From Luteimonas viscosa (GTDB lineage Bacteria; Pseudomonadota; Gammaproteobacteria; Xanthomonadales; Xanthomonadaceae), in the NCBI RefSeq assembly GCF_008244685.1, contig NZ_VTFT01000001.1, forward strand, positions 971,248-1,035,247: a stretch of DNA of 64,000 nucleotides, given 5' to 3'. The notes beneath the pieces are model-generated. The model ran no database searches, was not told where the DNA came from, and saw only the letters and a list, made by a program, of their open reading frames with translations. Made by a program: the position numbers and the translations under genes. This document shows positions 62,008-64,000 of this stretch, one piece after another (within the stretch, counting starts at the first letter, position 1; every line of letters starts with the position of its first letter).

Positions 62008-63943
62008 CCCGCAGCCGCTCTCGCCCGCGGCGCGTGCCTGGTCGCTTGCCGCGGGCGCGGCCTGCCTGCTGCCGCTGCTGCCGCAACTGCCCGCGCCGGT
62101 CGCGATCGGCAGCGTCGCGATGGCGCTGGCGATCGGCACGCTGTCCTGGTGGCGGCCGCTCCCCGGCTGGTTGCGCATGCTGCTCGCGCTGGCGCTGGTC
62201 GCGGCGGTACTGTCCATGTTCGGTTTCGCGCTGGGCCGCGACGTCGCCTGCGCGCTGCTCGCGGTGATGCTGGCATTCAAGCCCGGCGAACTGGTCACGT
62301 TGCGCGATGCGCGCAGCCTGGTCGGCTTCGCGCTGTTCGCGCCGTTCTCCACGTTCCTGCTCGACCAAGGCCCGCTTTCGCTGCTGCTGGGCCTGGTGGG
62401 CGCGACCCTGGCGCTGGTCGCGCTGCTGCAACTGTCCGAGGAAGAGTCGGGCGATGCGGCACCGATCCGGCCGTGGCGGCGCGTGTCCACCGTGCTGCGC
62501 CTGGTCGCGATCGGACTGCCGCTGGCCCTGGTGGCCTTCTGGCTGTTCCCACGGATCGGGTCGCCGTTGTGGGGAGTACCGGAACGCGTGCTGGCGCGAC
62601 CCGGCCTGTCGGACGAGATGACGCCAGGCGAATGGCTCGACTTGATGAATGACGACCGGCCGGCGCTGCGCGTGAGTTTCTTCGGCACTGTGCCTTCGAC
62701 CTCTCAGATGTACTGGCGTGGCCCGGTGCTGATGGACTACGACGGTCGGAGCTGGACGCGTTCGCGTTGGCTCAGCGACCTCCCCGTGCCCGCCACCACC
62801 CGTGGGCCGGTGGCCTGGGACTACGAGGTGGAAGTAGAGCCCACCGAACGGCGCACCCTGGTCGCGCTGGAACTGCCCCTTGCCGTGCCCGTCGGGGCCC
62901 GGGTTGCATGGGATCACGTGCTGCAGTCCGATGTGCCGCTGGGACGGGTGACCCGCTGGCGCATGCGCGCGTCGCCGCCGAGCACATTCGAGCCGCAGTT
63001 GCCCGCCTTGTTCCGCCAGAACGCCCTGCGCCTGCCTGAGGGCTACAACCCGCGCACGGTCGCGCTCGCGCGGCAGTGGCGTCGCGAAGTTGGCGCCGAG
63101 AACGATGTGGCCGTGGTCGACCGCGCCATGCGAATGATCCGCAACGAATTCGGCTATACGCTCAGCACCCCGTTGCCGGGACGCCACGCCGCGGACGAAT
63201 TCCTGTTCGACTGGAAGCAGGGCTTCTGCGAGCACTTCAGTTCGGCGTTCGTGATCCTGATGCGCGCGGCCGGTATCCCGTCGCGCGTGGTGACCGGTTA
63301 CGTCGGAGGAGACCGCAATCCGATCGGCGATTATTGGATCGTCCGCAACGAAGATGCCCACGCGTGGGCAGAGGTCTGGCTCGATGGCCGCGGCTGGGTG
63401 CGGGTCGACCCGACCGCCGCGGTCGCGCCCGAGCGCATCTACGACACCATCGACGACCGCACCGACGGCGGTGGCTTCGGCGGGCTGCCGGGCGTCACCC
63501 CCATGCTCGACCTCGGAGACTGGCTGCGACGCGGCTGGAACGACCTCGTGCTCGGCTTCGATGCCGCGCGACAGCTGGCGATCCTGCGACCGATCGGCCT
63601 GGACCGGACCGGTGCGCGAGGCCTGGTGGGCCTGTTCGGCGCCTGCGCCGTCCTCGCGCTGGGCTGGATGCTGTGGCTGACCGCACGTGCCGAGCGCAGT
63701 GGCGATCCCGTGGTGCGGGCCTGGCGTCGGCTCGGGGCGCGCTACGCCCGTTTCGGCCTGGCCCGCGAAGCCCACGAGCCGGCGCAGCAGTGGGCACGGC
63801 GCGTGGCCGCGGCCCGGCCCGCCGATGCCGAGGCCCTGCTCGCACTCAGCGCGCGTTTCGCGAAATGGCGCTACGCTCCGCGCATCGATGCGGACGACCC
63901 GCGTCCGCTGATCCGCGACCTGCGCAGGTACCGCCCCGCATGA
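61994..63943 (+). CDS. TgpA-like transglutaminase-domain membrane protein (DUF3488)
   Basis: Protein of 649 residues. Several N-terminal membrane helices (about 20-190) form the DUF3488 part, then a periplasmic transglutaminase-like domain with Cys412 (FCEHFSSAF), His456 (DAHAWAEVW) and Asp472 (DPTAAV). A further membrane helix (about 540-560) and a DUF4129-like cytoplasmic tail follow. In Pseudomonas aeruginosa TgpA is essential and has the same gene order moxR-DUF58-tgpA. The stop is ATGA with the start of a following frame. Confidence 0.92.
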   Translation: MARVDPQPLSPAARAWSLAAGAACLLPLLPQLPAPVAIGSVAMALAIGTLSWWRPLPGWLRMLLALALVAAVLSMFGFALGRDVACALLAVMLAFKPGELVTLRDARSLVGFALFAPFSTFLLDQGPLSLLLGLVGATLALVALLQLSEEESGDAAPIRPWRRVSTVLRLVAIGLPLALVAFWLFPRIGSPLWGVPERVLARPGLSDEMTPGEWLDLMNDDRPALRVSFFGTVPSTSQMYWRGPVLMDYDGRSWTRSRWLSDLPVPATTRGPVAWDYEVEVEPTERRTLVALELPLAVPVGARVAWDHVLQSDVPLGRVTRWRMRASPPSTFEPQLPALFRQNALRLPEGYNPRTVALARQWRREVGAENDVAVVDRAMRMIRNEFGYTLSTPLPGRHAADEFLFDWKQGFCEHFSSAFVILMRAAGIPSRVVTGYVGGDRNPIGDYWIVRNEDAHAWAEVWLDGRGWVRVDPTAAVAPERIYDTIDDRTDGGGFGGLPGVTPMLDLGDWLRRGWNDLVLGFDAARQLAILRPIGLDRTGARGLVGLFGACAVLALGWMLWLTARAERSGDPVVRAWRRLGARYARFGLAREAHEPAQQWARRVAAARPADAEALLALSARFAKWRYAPRIDADDPRPLIRDLRRYRPA

Positions 63944-63966
63944 ACCGTCCCCACGGAGCCGCCGCC

Positions 63967-64000
63967 ATGACCGTCCGCCTCCTAGTACCCGCCACGGCGA
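63967..64000 (+). CDS. Start of the next gene, cut by the window edge
   Basis: An ATG at 63967 follows GGAG at 9 bases and opens a frame (MTVRLLVPATA) that runs off the window. An ATG at 63940 in the same frame overlaps the tgpA stop (ATGA) and would be a second choice. It appears to be the continuation of the moxR operon; no function can be told. Confidence 0.4.
   Translation, partial: MTVRLLVPATA

Overview
The window is 64 kb of very GC-rich bacterial chromosome, almost completely coding, and it looks like a gammaproteobacterium of the Xanthomonadaceae/Lysobacteraceae (Lysobacter-Luteimonas type). The evidence is the gene order miaA-hfq-hflX-hflK-hflC, an rpoE-rseA-mucD block without rseB running into lepA-lepB-rnc-era-recO, a fatty-acid cluster that ends in tmk-holB-pilZ, and intergenic repeats of a kind I associate with xanthomonads. 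I saw no tRNA, rRNA, prophage, transposase gene or CRISPR array.

Layout. 1-5336: hflC, hflK, hflX, hfq and miaA, all on the minus strand (RNA chaperone, membrane protease regulation, tRNA modification). 5337-14856: a hairpin-bearing tandem repeat, a von Willebrand-domain lipoprotein, a convergent two-GAF GGDEF/EAL c-di-GMP enzyme, then a tightly overlapping plus-strand operon of ECF sigma factor, membrane anti-sigma-like protein, YigZ-type protein and ABC exporter. 14872-25043: an accessory-looking stretch of regulator-plus-enzyme cassettes (AraC/Ohr/alpha-beta hydrolase, XRE/PEP-mutase-like, LysR/glutathione transferase, AidB-like dehydrogenase with an FAD monooxygenase), then cspA and a methylthioinosine-type phosphorylase. 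25044-25853 holds a large palindromic non-coding element. 25854-34029: hpt-nagZ, a CYTH protein behind a 7-bp tandem repeat, rlmD, a YdbL/YdbH-type envelope pair, a response regulator fused to an Hpt domain, and recO.

34225-42414 reads, in transcription order on the minus strand, rpoE, rseA, mucD/degQ, lepA, lepB, a DUF4845 protein, rnc, era, recO: envelope-stress control followed by a translation/secretion/RNA-processing operon. fadJ (plus strand) is divergent from rpoE. 44749-56882 is the lipid and cell-envelope cluster on the minus strand: yceD, rpmF, fabH, fabD, fabG, acpP, fabF, pabB, mltG, tmk, holB, pilZ and a secreted DUF4380-like protein. plsX is not in its usual place and pabB stands where enterobacteria have pabC. 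A second copy of the large palindromic element lies at 50463-50985, between fabF and pabB. 57016-63943 has a small membrane protein, maf (yceF type), a GT39 glycosyltransferase, and a moxR-DUF58-transglutaminase operon that continues past the window edge.

The most unusual object is the palindromic element at about 25184-25737 and 50463-50985. Each copy is two roughly 190-250 bp arms in inverted orientation around an unrelated centre (182 and 78 nt). Each arm carries four hairpins whose sequences change while the pairing is kept. I do not recognise a named family for it. Other notable points are the 16-unit heptamer array touching the CYTH start codon, a shared TonB-receptor-like VxVTGTR motif in the VWA lipoprotein and the anti-sigma-like protein, a probable YnbE-YdbL fusion, and a purine phosphorylase whose base-contact residues fit coupling to the neighbouring hpt.
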